Shown one piece after another: positions 9,678 to 17,614 of a DNA stretch of 64,000 nucleotides. The stretch spans positions 434,001-498,000 of the forward strand of contig NZ_JAUSSK010000005.1 of assembly GCF_030812295.1 (NCBI RefSeq), written 5' to 3'. The notes below the pieces were generated by a model, which was given only the letters and a program-made list of their open reading frames with translations, was not told the DNA's origin and did no database searches. A program made the translations under genes and the position numbers. The stretch is from Luteibacter jiangsuensis (lineage in GTDB: Bacteria > Pseudomonadota > Gammaproteobacteria > Xanthomonadales > Rhodanobacteraceae). Each line of letters begins with the position of its first letter. Position 1 is the first letter of the stretch.

Positions 9678-11251
9678 GCGTGACCCCCGGCCCGTGCCCG
9701 CTGGTGCAAGGCATCGATCGCGGAAAGCGACGAAAGGATGGCGCCTTCCTGCCAGGCCGGCAGGTACGACGCGTGCTCCCCTGCCAGGACGATGCGGCCG
9801 TCCATCGAGCAGATGTCCGCGTAGTGTTTTTCGCGCGCGGCATCGGTCCACCAGCCGAAACAGCCGAGGGTGAACGGGGAACGGTGCCAGGCCACGGCCA
9901 TGCCGTTCTCGAATGCCGCGGTGTATTGCGGATGGATTCGAGCGCCATATTCGACGGCCTTGCGGATACGCGCCGCGGGATCGAGCGAGGTGAACTCGTA
10001 GGCTTCGGTGAAGAAGGTGTATGAGCCGAGCAGCACGCCTTTCTTCGTGCCGATGCCGTGGCTCGGATAGGAGATCATCCCGATGGGGAGATCGGTGGCC
10101 GTGATGCCACCGTAGATCGCCTCGTCTTCTTCCCAGAACCGCCGCTTGAACTGCAAGCCGATCTTCGATGACGCCATGTACGGCACGGCGGATATCGCCG
10201 CCGCCTTGGCGGCGGATACCTGGATGGGAATCTGGCTGAGGATGGACAGGGGAATCGTGCACACGCACCAATCGGCTTTCGCCTGTCGCGGCGAACCGGG
10301 CGCGTTGGTGTCCTCGTAGGTCACGGTGACGCCGCTGTCGTCCTGGGCGATGCCGGTCACCTTCGCGTTGTAGCGGATCACGTTGCCGCCGATCTCGCGC
10401 ACGAAGGCCTTGCCGATGGCGTCCATCCCACCCACGGGCTGCATCAGTGTGGTCTGGTACTCGTAGAGCTCGCTCATGCCCAGCGCCTTCCACAGGCGGC
10501 CATTGAGCATGTCGGAAAGACCGACCGGCGTGGAGAATGCCGGCTTGCCGTCCGGGCCACCGCCGGCGTCTTTCGCATAGCCGCGGTGTTCACTGCTTTC
10601 ACGCCCGGCCGCATAGCGGTATTCGCGATCGAGTCCGCCGAAGTCACGCATCGCCTCGAGCAGGATCTCACGATCCTCGCGGCTCACTAGGTCGTCCAGT
10701 CGACCCTTCCCCGCCGCCTTCGCAAGCAGCTCGGCCACGCCGCCATGGAAATCCGCCTGCACCTCGCGCAAGCGCTGCGGCTTGCCGCCGAATGCGTCCT
10801 TCCCGTGGATGTAGGCGTTGTGATTCACCTGCACGAAGGGTTCGAGCGGCACGCCGAACCGGCGGCAGTAATCGAGCACACCGTGGTGGTGGTACGGAAT
10901 TCTCCAGGGGCCGGGATTGAAGTATTGCCCTTCGTCGAAGCGGCACACCTGCTGGTGGCCGCCCAGCTCGGTGTAGACGTCGCCCCCACGGAGCGTCCAG
11001 TTACGGCCGCCCGGCCTCGCGTTGTACTCGAGGACCTGCACCGTGTAACCGGCCTTGCCCAGTTCGTAGGCGGCGACGAGGCCAGCCAGGCCCGCGCCCA
11101 GCACCAGCACGTTGCCACGCCCTGTGCCTTGCAATGGCGGTGGCCGCCGGTAAGGGGACTCGGCGGCGAAGCCGAGGTTGGTCATCGCCTGGTACATGAG
11201 AGCGCCGCCACCGGCGATACCGATCATCCGCAGGAGATCGCGTCGCGTCAT
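9674..11251 (-). CDS. Tat-exported flavin amine / L-amino-acid oxidase
   Basis: A 525-residue FAD-dependent oxidase of the monoamine oxidase / L-amino-acid oxidase fold. The start at 11251 gives M-T-R-R-D-L-L-R-M, a twin-arginine signal followed by a hydrophobic stretch, so the folded flavoprotein should reach the periplasm. The FAD motif G-A-G-L-A-G-L is near residue 55, followed by the family's P-G-G-R-N-W. The C-terminal FAD contact region is G-E-H-A-S-Y-L-P-A-W-Q-E-G-A. A GTG at 11278 would add nine residues before the signal and is less likely; GGAAG lies before the ATG. It heads an operon with cytochrome c and RidA. The exact substrate (amine or amino acid) is unknown. Confidence 0.88.
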   Translation of the reverse strand: MTRRDLLRMIGIAGGGALMYQAMTNLGFAAESPYRRPPPLQGTGRGNVLVLGAGLAGLVAAYELGKAGYTVQVLEYNARPGGRNWTLRGGDVYTELGGHQQVCRFDEGQYFNPGPWRIPYHHHGVLDYCRRFGVPLEPFVQVNHNAYIHGKDAFGGKPQRLREVQADFHGGVAELLAKAAGKGRLDDLVSREDREILLEAMRDFGGLDREYRYAAGRESSEHRGYAKDAGGGPDGKPAFSTPVGLSDMLNGRLWKALGMSELYEYQTTLMQPVGGMDAIGKAFVREIGGNVIRYNAKVTGIAQDDSGVTVTYEDTNAPGSPRQAKADWCVCTIPLSILSQIPIQVSAAKAAAISAVPYMASSKIGLQFKRRFWEEDEAIYGGITATDLPIGMISYPSHGIGTKKGVLLGSYTFFTEAYEFTSLDPAARIRKAVEYGARIHPQYTAAFENGMAVAWHRSPFTLGCFGWWTDAAREKHYADICSMDGRIVLAGEHASYLPAWQEGAILSSLSAIDALHQRARAGGHA

Positions 11252-11354
11252 GGACGCGCTTCCACAGTCGTTTTCCACCTACCCGTCCCCCGATAGAAAC
11301 CCCTGGGCTCCTAGATAACCACACGCTGCAGTGCACCACAAGAATCGGATGATA

Positions 11355-11371
11355 TGCACCATGGAGGTGCT
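11355..11371 (-). promoter_or_regulatory. NtrC-like palindrome upstream of the amine oxidase operon
   Basis: TGCACCATGGAGGTGCT has the GCACC-N5-GGTGC arms of NtrC sites and looks much like the glnK-upstream site. It is 104 bases before the oxidase start and 54 bases before amgK, in the divergent gap 11252-11424. A sigma-54 core on the minus strand is weak (GG and GC correctly spaced at 11307-11320 but otherwise poor), so the target promoter is uncertain. Confidence 0.5.
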
Positions 11372-11424
11372 ATGACAGCGCGCGGCAAAGGCTCTAAGCT
11401 GACCGGCGGTATCGTCCTCGCAGA

Positions 11425-12441
11425 ATGTCCATGACCGCTTCCGACCGCTCCGCCATCCGCCTCGCCTGGGCCCGACACGTCACGGGCGACGCCACGCTCG
11501 CACTCGATCCCGCCTCCGCCGACGCGAGCTTTCGCAGCTACTGGCGCGGCCATGTCGACGGCCAGCCGGTGATCGTGATGGACTCGCCGCCGGAAAAGGA
11601 GAACCCTGCGCCGTGGGTGGAGATCGGCGAGCGCCTCGCACGCGCCGGCCTGCACGTACCGAAAGTGATGGTGGCCGATCTCCAGCAGGGCTTCCTGCTC
11701 ATCGAGGATCTCGGCACGCGAACCTACCTTCCCGAACTGAACGACGCGAGCGTGGATGCGCTATACGGCGATGCCCTGGATGCGCTGCTACGCATGCAAG
11801 CGCACGTCGATACACGTGGCCTGCCCTCCTTCGACCATGCGTGGCAGACCATGGAACTGGAGATCATGCCCTCCTGGTTCCTGGAGAGGCACCTGGGCGT
11901 GACGCTGGCGTGCGGCGAATGGGACGTCGTGGAAAACGCATTCACCACCATCATGCATGTCATCGCGGAACAACCGCGTGCTTTCATGCATCGCGACTAT
12001 CACAGCCGCAACCTGCTTGTCACCGAGGAGCGGTCGCCCGGCATCATCGATTTCCAGGGAGCGATGTCGGGGCCGATCACCTACGACCTTGCTTCACTAC
12101 TACGCGATGCATACATCGTCTGGGACAACGAGCGCGTCGAAGGCTGGGTCGAGGCCTATCGCCTGCGCCTGCTCGACGCGCGGCTGCTGGAAGAGACCGT
12201 GGACACCGACCGTTTCCGTCGCTGGTTCGACCTCACCGGCCTGCAACGCCACATCAAGATCCTCGGCCTTTTCTGCCGGCTCTGCTATCGCGACGGAAAA
12301 CCTGGTTACCTCAACGACCTTCCGCGGGTTCTTCGTTACGTGCTCGATACCGCACGGCGTCATGCCGACACCGCACCGCTGGCCGACCTCATCGAGGCGA
12401 CGGTCGGCGATCGCGACCTGCGCGTGGCGGTGGACGCATGA
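11425..12441 (+). CDS. amgK: N-acetylmuramate/N-acetylglucosamine kinase AmgK
   Basis: A 338-residue aminoglycoside-phosphotransferase-fold kinase. AmgK phosphorylates the anomeric position of MurNAc (and GlcNAc) recovered from peptidoglycan, feeding the product to MurU. The kinase catalytic loop M-H-R-D-Y-H-S-R-N-L-L is near residue 190, and the metal-binding segment I-I-D-F-Q-G-A about 20 residues later. The pairing with murU through a 4-base stop/start overlap is the strongest evidence for this function over a generic APH-like kinase. No mupP phosphatase gene is visible here. Confidence 0.9.
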   Translation: MSMTASDRSAIRLAWARHVTGDATLALDPASADASFRSYWRGHVDGQPVIVMDSPPEKENPAPWVEIGERLARAGLHVPKVMVADLQQGFLLIEDLGTRTYLPELNDASVDALYGDALDALLRMQAHVDTRGLPSFDHAWQTMELEIMPSWFLERHLGVTLACGEWDVVENAFTTIMHVIAEQPRAFMHRDYHSRNLLVTEERSPGIIDFQGAMSGPITYDLASLLRDAYIVWDNERVEGWVEAYRLRLLDARLLEETVDTDRFRRWFDLTGLQRHIKILGLFCRLCYRDGKPGYLNDLPRVLRYVLDTARRHADTAPLADLIEATVGDRDLRVAVDA

Positions 12442-13118
12442 AGCACGCATTGATCCTCGCCGCGGGCCTGGGCGAACGTATGCGCCCGCTCACCGAACAC
12501 ACTCCCAAGCCCTTGCTCGAAGTGAACGGCAAGCCGCTCATCGTGCACCATATCGAGAAGCTCGCCGCGGCGGACGTGCGTTACATCGTCGTCAATACCT
12601 CGCACCTCGCGGACCGCTTTCCGGAAGCGCTTGGCGACGGATCGCGCTGGGGCGTGCGCCTCCGTTATTCGTACGAGGGACCCGTGCCACTGGAAACCGG
12701 CGGCGGCATGCTCAAGGCGCTGCCACTGCTCGGCCCCGAGCCATTCATCGTGGTGAGCGCGGATATCTGGAGCGACATCGACTACGCCGCACTTCCCCGC
12801 GAACCTCGGGGCCTGGCCCACCTGGTGATGGTGCCGAATCCCGACTTCCACCCTCACGGCGATTTCGCCCTGGCGGCGGGACAACTCCATGAAGGCGACG
12901 GTCCGGCAGGAGCAGAGCGCCTCACCTTTGGCAATGTCGGTGTGTACCGGCGCGAGATCGTCGAAGGAGAACCACCGGGACGATTCAAGCTGCTGCCGAT
13001 GTATCGGCGCGCCATCGCATCCGGAAGCCTCACCGGCGAACGGCATGATGGCTTCTGGCGCAATGTGGGCACGCCAGCGCAGCTGGATGAACTGCGCCAC
13101 GCGCTTACGGCCGCTTAG
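12438..13118 (+). CDS. murU: MurNAc-1-phosphate uridylyltransferase MurU
   Basis: A 226-residue nucleotidyltransferase. It joins MurNAc-1-phosphate and UTP to give UDP-MurNAc, completing cell-wall recycling without MurA/MurB. The signature A-A-G-L-G-E-R-M-R-P-L-T and the lysine of P-K-P-L-L-E-V-N-G-K-P-L are near the N-terminus, an S-A-D-I-W segment supplies the metal-binding aspartate, and G-F-W-R-N-V-G-T-P is close to the C-terminus. The ATG at 12438 overlaps the amgK stop. The length fits the family. Confidence 0.93.
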   Translation: MKHALILAAGLGERMRPLTEHTPKPLLEVNGKPLIVHHIEKLAAADVRYIVVNTSHLADRFPEALGDGSRWGVRLRYSYEGPVPLETGGGMLKALPLLGPEPFIVVSADIWSDIDYAALPREPRGLAHLVMVPNPDFHPHGDFALAAGQLHEGDGPAGAERLTFGNVGVYRREIVEGEPPGRFKLLPMYRRAIASGSLTGERHDGFWRNVGTPAQLDELRHALTAA

Positions 13119-13121
13119 CGG

Positions 13122-13346
13122 CTACTGGATGGTATCGACGCCCAGTTCGCGCAATCGCTCGTGGCCGAGGGCGAACGCTTCGTTGAACGCGCTCGTGATG
13201 TCGACGAAATCGTTCGTGCCGGTGCTGGCTTCGATTTCCTCACCGATGTGATCGAGAATCCGGTAACTGCTGCGGTAGACCTGCTCACCGGCGTTGTCGT
13301 ATTTCACCGCCTTGGCCACCACTCTGTACTTACTGTGATTTTCCAC
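13122..13346 (-). CDS. Small conserved-looking hypothetical protein
   Basis: A 74-residue soluble, charged protein that I do not recognise. The reading frame has no upstream ATG with support, but the GTG at 13346 follows an excellent purine-rich site (GGGAGGGAAG) and gives a compact sequence starting M-E-N-H-S-K-Y-R. A central S-S-Y-R-I-L-D-H-I-G-E-E-I segment and an acidic amphipathic C-terminus suggest a small folded alpha/beta domain. It lies 3 bases after murU, convergent with it, and downstream of motB in the same direction. Confidence 0.65.
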   Translation of the reverse strand: MENHSKYRVVAKAVKYDNAGEQVYRSSYRILDHIGEEIEASTGTNDFVDITSAFNEAFALGHERLRELGVDTIQ

Positions 13347-13440
13347 TGCGCTTCCCTCCCCTATGCGTTGATACTGCCGGGGTAACATGACCGTTGCAAG
13401 CGACTTCGACAACGGCATGGGTACGGCGTTCCCGGCCGTC

Positions 13441-14361
13441 TCAGCCGGGCGAATGCAGATGGGGCACCGTGGGCGGGCCGGGTTCCGTGGCGACATCCGC
13501 TGAAAGCGCCGCCCGCGCCGCCTCACGCGTCATCACCACGATACTGATGCGTCGATTGATCGCTGCCGCGGGGTTTGCCTTGTCAAACGGCACGGAGGCG
13601 GCCAAACCCACCACACGGGCGACCTTTTCCGGCTGCATGCCGCCCTCGATCAGGGTACGGCGCGCGGCGTTCGCGCGGTCGGCGGAGAGTTCCCAGTTGC
13701 CATAGGCGCTGTCCGCGCGGATATACGGTGCGCTGTCGGTATGGCCCGAGATGCTGATCTGGTTCGGAACCTGGTTCACGAAGCCGGCCAGCTCATGCAG
13801 GATCTGCACGGTGTAGGATTTCAGTGCACCGCTGCCCGTATCGAACATCGGCCGGTTCTGCTTGTCGACGATCTGGATGCGCAACCCTTCCGACGTGATG
13901 TCGAGCAAGAGCTGGTCTTTGTAGGGGGCCATCGCCTGACTCTTGGCGATCGCTTCGTTCAGGTCCTTCATGAGCTGTTCGAGGCGGCGCTTTTCCTGCG
14001 CCTTGGCCAACTTCTCGACCTCGCTCTCCGCCGGTTTGGCGAAGGCTTGCTGGTCGCCCGGGCCCTTCGGCAGTTCCAGCGCGCCACCCAGCTTGATCAT
14101 GCTGGTGCTGGCCCCGCCCGGCCCCATCTTGCCCGACGGCGCCATGGTCGACTGGCCCTGGGTCATGCTGGGGTTCTTGAAGTATTCCGAGATGGCGGCG
14201 CGCTGCTGCTTGGTGCCCGCGCCGACCAGCCACATGACCAGGAAGAACGCCATCATCGCGGTGACGAAGTCCGCGTAGGCGACTTTCCAGACGCCGCCGT
14301 GATGGGCATGGCCACCCTTTCTTCGCTTGCGGACGACGATGATCTGTTTCAGGTCGCTCAT
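13441..14361 (-). CDS. motB: Flagellar motor stator protein MotB
   Basis: A 306-residue stator subunit. The N-terminus is basic, with one transmembrane helix holding the proton-binding aspartate D31 in V-A-Y-A-D-F-V-T-A-M-M-A-F-F. A plug/linker follows, then an OmpA-like peptidoglycan-binding domain at residues about 160-285 with I-S-G-H-T-D-S-A, S-A-D-R-A-N-A-A-R and N-R-R-I-S-I-V. MotB with MotA conducts protons to turn the flagellum. The gene begins 6 bases after motA, clearly as one operon. Confidence 0.96.
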   Translation of the reverse strand: MSDLKQIIVVRKRRKGGHAHHGGVWKVAYADFVTAMMAFFLVMWLVGAGTKQQRAAISEYFKNPSMTQGQSTMAPSGKMGPGGASTSMIKLGGALELPKGPGDQQAFAKPAESEVEKLAKAQEKRRLEQLMKDLNEAIAKSQAMAPYKDQLLLDITSEGLRIQIVDKQNRPMFDTGSGALKSYTVQILHELAGFVNQVPNQISISGHTDSAPYIRADSAYGNWELSADRANAARRTLIEGGMQPEKVARVVGLAASVPFDKANPAAAINRRISIVVMTREAARAALSADVATEPGPPTVPHLHSPG

Positions 14362-14367
14362 GGAGGC

Positions 14368-15222
14368 TTACCGAGCGGCCTTGAGGTGGGTCTCGAGATC
14401 TTGGAAGGTCGGCCGGGAGCCCGACTGCAACGATTTGCGCGCGAACTCGACCGACACCATCGGGTTGTAGCCGCGCAGATTGGCAAGCAAGGCCACCTTC
14501 ACGCATTCGAACGCCTTGCCGTCGGTGCCCACGCGCGCTTCCATCGCCGCCGCCAGCGGACCGACGAAGCCATAGGACAGCAGGATGCCGAGGAAGGTAC
14601 CCACCAGCGCGCCCGCAATATGCTGGCCGATAACGACGGCATCGCCGTCGATCGACTTCATGGTGATGACGATGCCGAGCACGGCCGCGACGATTCCGAA
14701 ACCGGGCAGCGCGTCAGCCATCTTCTGGACCGCCAGCGCCGGCACCAACGCCTCGTGGTGATGCGTTTCCAGCTCGACGTCGAGCAATTGCTCGAGCTCG
14801 TGCGGGTCCATGCTGCCGCCCACGATAAGACGCAGGCAGTCGGTGATGAAATCGATGAGGTGATGCTCGGCGACCAGGCGCGGGTACGCGCCGAACAACG
14901 AGCTGTTCGCCGGGTCCTCGATATGCGCTTCCATGCCCAGCTGACCTTCCTTGCGCATCTTCACGAAGATGTCATACAGCAGCGACAGGAGATCCACGTA
15001 GTCCTGCTTGCGGTACTTCGGCCCCTTGAACAAGGCGACGGTATCGCGACCCGCCGCCTTGACGACATCCATCGAGTTGCTGCTGATGAAGGCACCGAAC
15101 GCCGCGCCGAAAATGATGAGCAACTCGTACGGCTGCCACAGCGCGGCCATCTCGCCGTGCGAGAGAACATAGCCGCCGAGTACGGAGACCAGGACAATAA
15201 TCGAACCGATGATGACCAACAT
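14368..15222 (-). CDS. motA: Flagellar motor stator protein MotA
   Basis: A 284-residue inner-membrane protein with four transmembrane helices: two near the N-terminus and two at about residues 165-225 (P-G-F-G-I-V-A-A-V-L-G-I-V-I and G-T-F-L-G-I-L-L-S-Y-G). The cytoplasmic loop between them contacts FliG. Together with MotB it forms the proton channel of the motor. The start ATG follows a GGAGG site, and a sigma-28-type promoter lies just upstream. Confidence 0.96.
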   Translation of the reverse strand: MLVIIGSIIVLVSVLGGYVLSHGEMAALWQPYELLIIFGAAFGAFISSNSMDVVKAAGRDTVALFKGPKYRKQDYVDLLSLLYDIFVKMRKEGQLGMEAHIEDPANSSLFGAYPRLVAEHHLIDFITDCLRLIVGGSMDPHELEQLLDVELETHHHEALVPALAVQKMADALPGFGIVAAVLGIVITMKSIDGDAVVIGQHIAGALVGTFLGILLSYGFVGPLAAAMEARVGTDGKAFECVKVALLANLRGYNPMVSVEFARKSLQSGSRPTFQDLETHLKAAR

Positions 15223-15249
15223 GACTTCACTTCCTCCCAGTCCCTTGCT

Positions 15250-15276
15250 ATATCGGCCGATCCATCGGCAAATTGA
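15250..15276 (-). promoter_or_regulatory. Candidate sigma-28 (FliA) promoter of motAB
   Basis: Read on the minus strand: TCAA, 15 bases, then GCCGATAT. The flagellar sigma-28 consensus is TAAA-N15-GCCGATAA, so one base differs in each box and the spacing is exact. The -10 box ends 28 bases before the motA start codon, leaving a short leader that contains the GGAGG ribosome site. Confidence 0.75.
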
Positions 15277-15303
15277 GGAACGCGGTCACGTTTTTCGCAG
15301 CTT

Positions 15304-16617
15304 TCACTCGTCTAGGACGAAGGGCCCGGGATAGCGTGGAAAAACCAGGCGGATGCGGGTGCCGACGCCAGTCTCGCTCTCGATCTCGATCGCCCCACCC
15401 GCCTGCGCCACCATGCCGTAGACCTGGGCGAGGCCAAGACCGGAACCGCCCTCCTTGGTGGTGAAGTAGGGCTCGAACAGGCGCTGACGCACCTCCTCGG
15501 CCATGCCACCGCCGGTATCCGCCACGCTCACGAAGACCTGGCGCAACCCGCCGGCTTCATGGGCGAGTCCGGGCAGGCGCTCGTCGCCGACGCGCTCACC
15601 GACCTCCATCACGATGGCCCCGAAGCCCCCCATCGCGTCGCGCGCGTTCAGGCACACGTTCATCAATGCCTGTTCCACGCCATGGCGATCCAGCCACACC
15701 GGCAAGGCGCCCGGCTGACGCAGTACGTCGATGCTTACGCGGCCACCCAGGCCATGCCGGGCGAAGTCCGCGAAAGCCACGACCAGGTCGCCGAGGTCGA
15801 CCGCCTCCGGCTGGGCGTACTGGTTACGCGCGAAGGCCAGCAGGCGTCGGGTCAATGCCGTGGCGTGCCGCGCACCCTCCACCGCATAGGTGATCATCCG
15901 ACGGTGCCGGGGCGACAGTTCATCCGAGTCGTCCTGCAAGCCGGAGAGGCTGACGATCACCGTCTGCAACATGTTGTTGAAGTCATGGGCGACTCCGCTC
16001 ACCAGCTGGCCGATGGCCTGCTGCTTCTGGGCCTGGCGCGCTCCCGCCTCGGCAAGGTCGCGCGCGCGGTTGGCCAGGTCGAGTTGTTCCCGGACGCCGG
16101 CGAGCCGGCTTTCGGCGTCGCGCCTCGCTCCATGCTCGCTCTCCAGTCGCTCCAGCAAGGTGCCGTACTGTGTCGTGGCCGAGACCGACCGCGCCACGGT
16201 CTCGTTGAGCCGCTCCTGGAGCAACTCGATGATCGCCTCAAGGGCGGCCTGGAGTTCCACGCGCTCGGTCACGTCCCGGCTGATGACGATGAGGTGGTCC
16301 AGGACATCGCCGGCCACGACCGGGGCGACCATGACCTCCCACCATCGGGAAGGTCCATCGCCGGTCCTGCGTGCGCCGACGAAGTCGACCCTTTCGCCTG
16401 CGCAGGCCCGGTCCAACACCCCGGCGACCATGTCACGGGCCTCCGGGGGCCAGAGGTCCAACCAACGCATCCCGACCAGTCGATCGGTACCTTCGGGAGC
16501 CAGCGCGGCGCAACCCAGGCCTGCCACGAAGCGAATGACGCCATCGCGGTCCAGTTCCTTCATGCAGTCGGAAGATGCCTCGACGAACTGCCGGTAGCGC
16601 CCATCCCCTTCGCTCAT
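15304..16617 (-). CDS. PAS-domain sensor histidine kinase
   Basis: A 437-residue predicted cytoplasmic histidine kinase without transmembrane helices. An N-terminal PAS-like domain (residues 1-115) is followed by a coiled-coil segment (about 120-195). The phosphoacceptor H is in S-G-V-A-H-D-F-N-N-M-L near residue 205. The ATPase domain has N-V-C-L-N-A-R-D-A-M, D-T-G-G-G-M, F-E-P-Y-F-T-T-K and G-S-G-L-G-L. The A-H-D-F-N-N-M-L type H-box is shared with hybrid kinases, but no receiver domain follows and no response-regulator gene is adjacent, so its partner is elsewhere. It lies upstream of motAB in the same direction; a motility link is unproven. Confidence 0.9.
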   Translation of the reverse strand: MSEGDGRYRQFVEASSDCMKELDRDGVIRFVAGLGCAALAPEGTDRLVGMRWLDLWPPEARDMVAGVLDRACAGERVDFVGARRTGDGPSRWWEVMVAPVVAGDVLDHLIVISRDVTERVELQAALEAIIELLQERLNETVARSVSATTQYGTLLERLESEHGARRDAESRLAGVREQLDLANRARDLAEAGARQAQKQQAIGQLVSGVAHDFNNMLQTVIVSLSGLQDDSDELSPRHRRMITYAVEGARHATALTRRLLAFARNQYAQPEAVDLGDLVVAFADFARHGLGGRVSIDVLRQPGALPVWLDRHGVEQALMNVCLNARDAMGGFGAIVMEVGERVGDERLPGLAHEAGGLRQVFVSVADTGGGMAEEVRQRLFEPYFTTKEGGSGLGLAQVYGMVAQAGGAIEIESETGVGTRIRLVFPRYPGPFVLDE

Positions 16618-16697
16618 GTTATGTCGCTGCCCCGTCGTCGCCCATCGGTATCACGCGCTGCGTGACGGCCCGCTGTCAAGCTGGACAAGTAAGGAAG

Positions 16698-16958
16698 TCA
16701 CGCGTCGTCATCGAAGCCGGTCTCGCCCTCGGCGAACACCGGCGCGCCGTCCTCTTCGACACCCAGGACGAGGCCCAACGCCTTCTCTGCCGCCGCGGCG
16801 GCACTGTCCTCATCACGGAAGCTGCGGTTCTCGTAGACGGCGAAATAGCTCGGAAAGCTGCCGTCGGCCGGGTGCGCGGACAGGAGCGCGGTGTATCGGG
16901 AGCCCTCGCGGGTGGCGCCACTGCGCAGTGTGAAGCCGGGGAATTCGCGTTCTGCCAT
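16698..16958 (-). CDS. Small acidic hypothetical protein
   Basis: An 86-residue soluble protein that I do not recognise. It begins M-A-E-R-E-F-P-G-F-T after a reasonable AGGTCC ribosome site. It has an aromatic-rich middle (F-P-S-Y-F-A-V-Y-E), an alanine-rich helix, and ends in an acidic tail F-D-D-D-A. An in-frame extension of 21 residues upstream has no ribosome site and is rejected. It lies 80 bases upstream of the histidine kinase in the same direction, and a joint transcript is possible. Confidence 0.6.
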   Translation of the reverse strand: MAEREFPGFTLRSGATREGSRYTALLSAHPADGSFPSYFAVYENRSFRDEDSAAAAAEKALGLVLGVEEDGAPVFAEGETGFDDDA

Positions 16959-17080
16959 GGATCGGACCTCGAAGGGAAACGAAAGTCTAGCGTAGCCGGG
17001 CGCTTGCCAGCGCTCTTGCATGGAACCCCTTATGAGTCAAGGAATTCGTTCAGGAAATCGGCACTTGCCCCCAGGGAAGT

Positions 17081-17100
17081 TTGTAGGGTATTTCCTACAA
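17081..17100. promoter_or_regulatory. Perfect 20-base palindromic site
   Basis: Seven-base arms TTGTAGG and CCTACAA are separated by GTATTT. The shape, with TAGG/CCTA facing an AT centre, resembles sites of NarL/FixJ-type (LuxR-HTH) response regulators such as the RcsB box. It lies 60-80 bases before the small membrane protein gene at 17161, where an operator would be expected. No regulator for it is identified in the window. Confidence 0.5.
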
Positions 17101-17160
17101 CAAGCGCCTCACATATCGATGCACGAGGGCGCGATTCAGGGGAAACAGGGGCACTGCAGC

Positions 17161-17400
17161 ATGAACGTCACCACCACCACGTCACCGTCGCGGCGACTTG
17201 CGTGGACCGTCGCCACCGTACTCGCGCTTGCCGGCATCGTCGGCCTGGCACTTGCACCACGGGTGGCGCTCGCCATCCCGCGTACGGCGATCCAGATGGT
17301 CTACGCCTGGCTTTGTGCATCACTCGTGGGCTCCGCCTACGTCGTGGTCACACTGGCCAACGACGCGGAAGGCGCCACCGAGGATAGCGACGATTTCTGA
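17161..17400 (+). CDS. Small membrane protein, unknown
   Basis: A 79-residue protein that I do not recognise. It has a Thr/Ser-rich N-terminus, two predicted hydrophobic segments (residues about 13-37 and 42-66) and an acidic C-terminal tail (E-D-S-D-D-F). The first segment could also be a signal anchor. The ATG at 17161 follows GGGG/GCAGC with only a weak ribosome site. The gene stands alone between divergent and convergent neighbours and has a perfect palindrome upstream, which suggests regulated expression. Confidence 0.6.
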   Translation: MNVTTTTSPSRRLAWTVATVLALAGIVGLALAPRVALAIPRTAIQMVYAWLCASLVGSAYVVVTLANDAEGATEDSDDF

Positions 17401-17430
17401 TCTCAGGGATGGGGTGTAATCAAAGAATGA

Positions 17431-17452
17431 GCCTGCCTATCCCAAAGGCAGG
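17431..17452 (+). terminator. Hairpin after the small membrane protein gene
   Basis: GCCTGCC and GGCAGGC form a 7-base stem around an 8-base loop, 31 bases after the stop codon. No T-run follows, so a rho-independent role is uncertain. The rest of the gap to 17614 shows no gene. Confidence 0.4.
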
Positions 17453-17614
17453 CCGTCTTCGGTCAAGGCCGACGAGCAGTGATCGGGCAACGCGCTGCCG
17501 AATTCGCATCGGATACACCTACAACCGACGAGCTATGTACGCATCGGTCCGATAACGATAGCGTATCGAGCACGTCGTGCGCATGACGCACCTCACCTAC
17601 AAGGAACGTAGAGC

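Noticed and set aside
11405-11424. Possible sigma-54 core in front of amgK
   Set aside because: GG and GC are correctly spaced, but the predicted transcript start would fall inside the coding region and the rest of the match is poor.
13741-15276. Long plus-strand open frame across motB and motA
   Set aside because: It is antisense to two well-supported genes and shows no recognisable domain; typical shadow of high-GC coding DNA.
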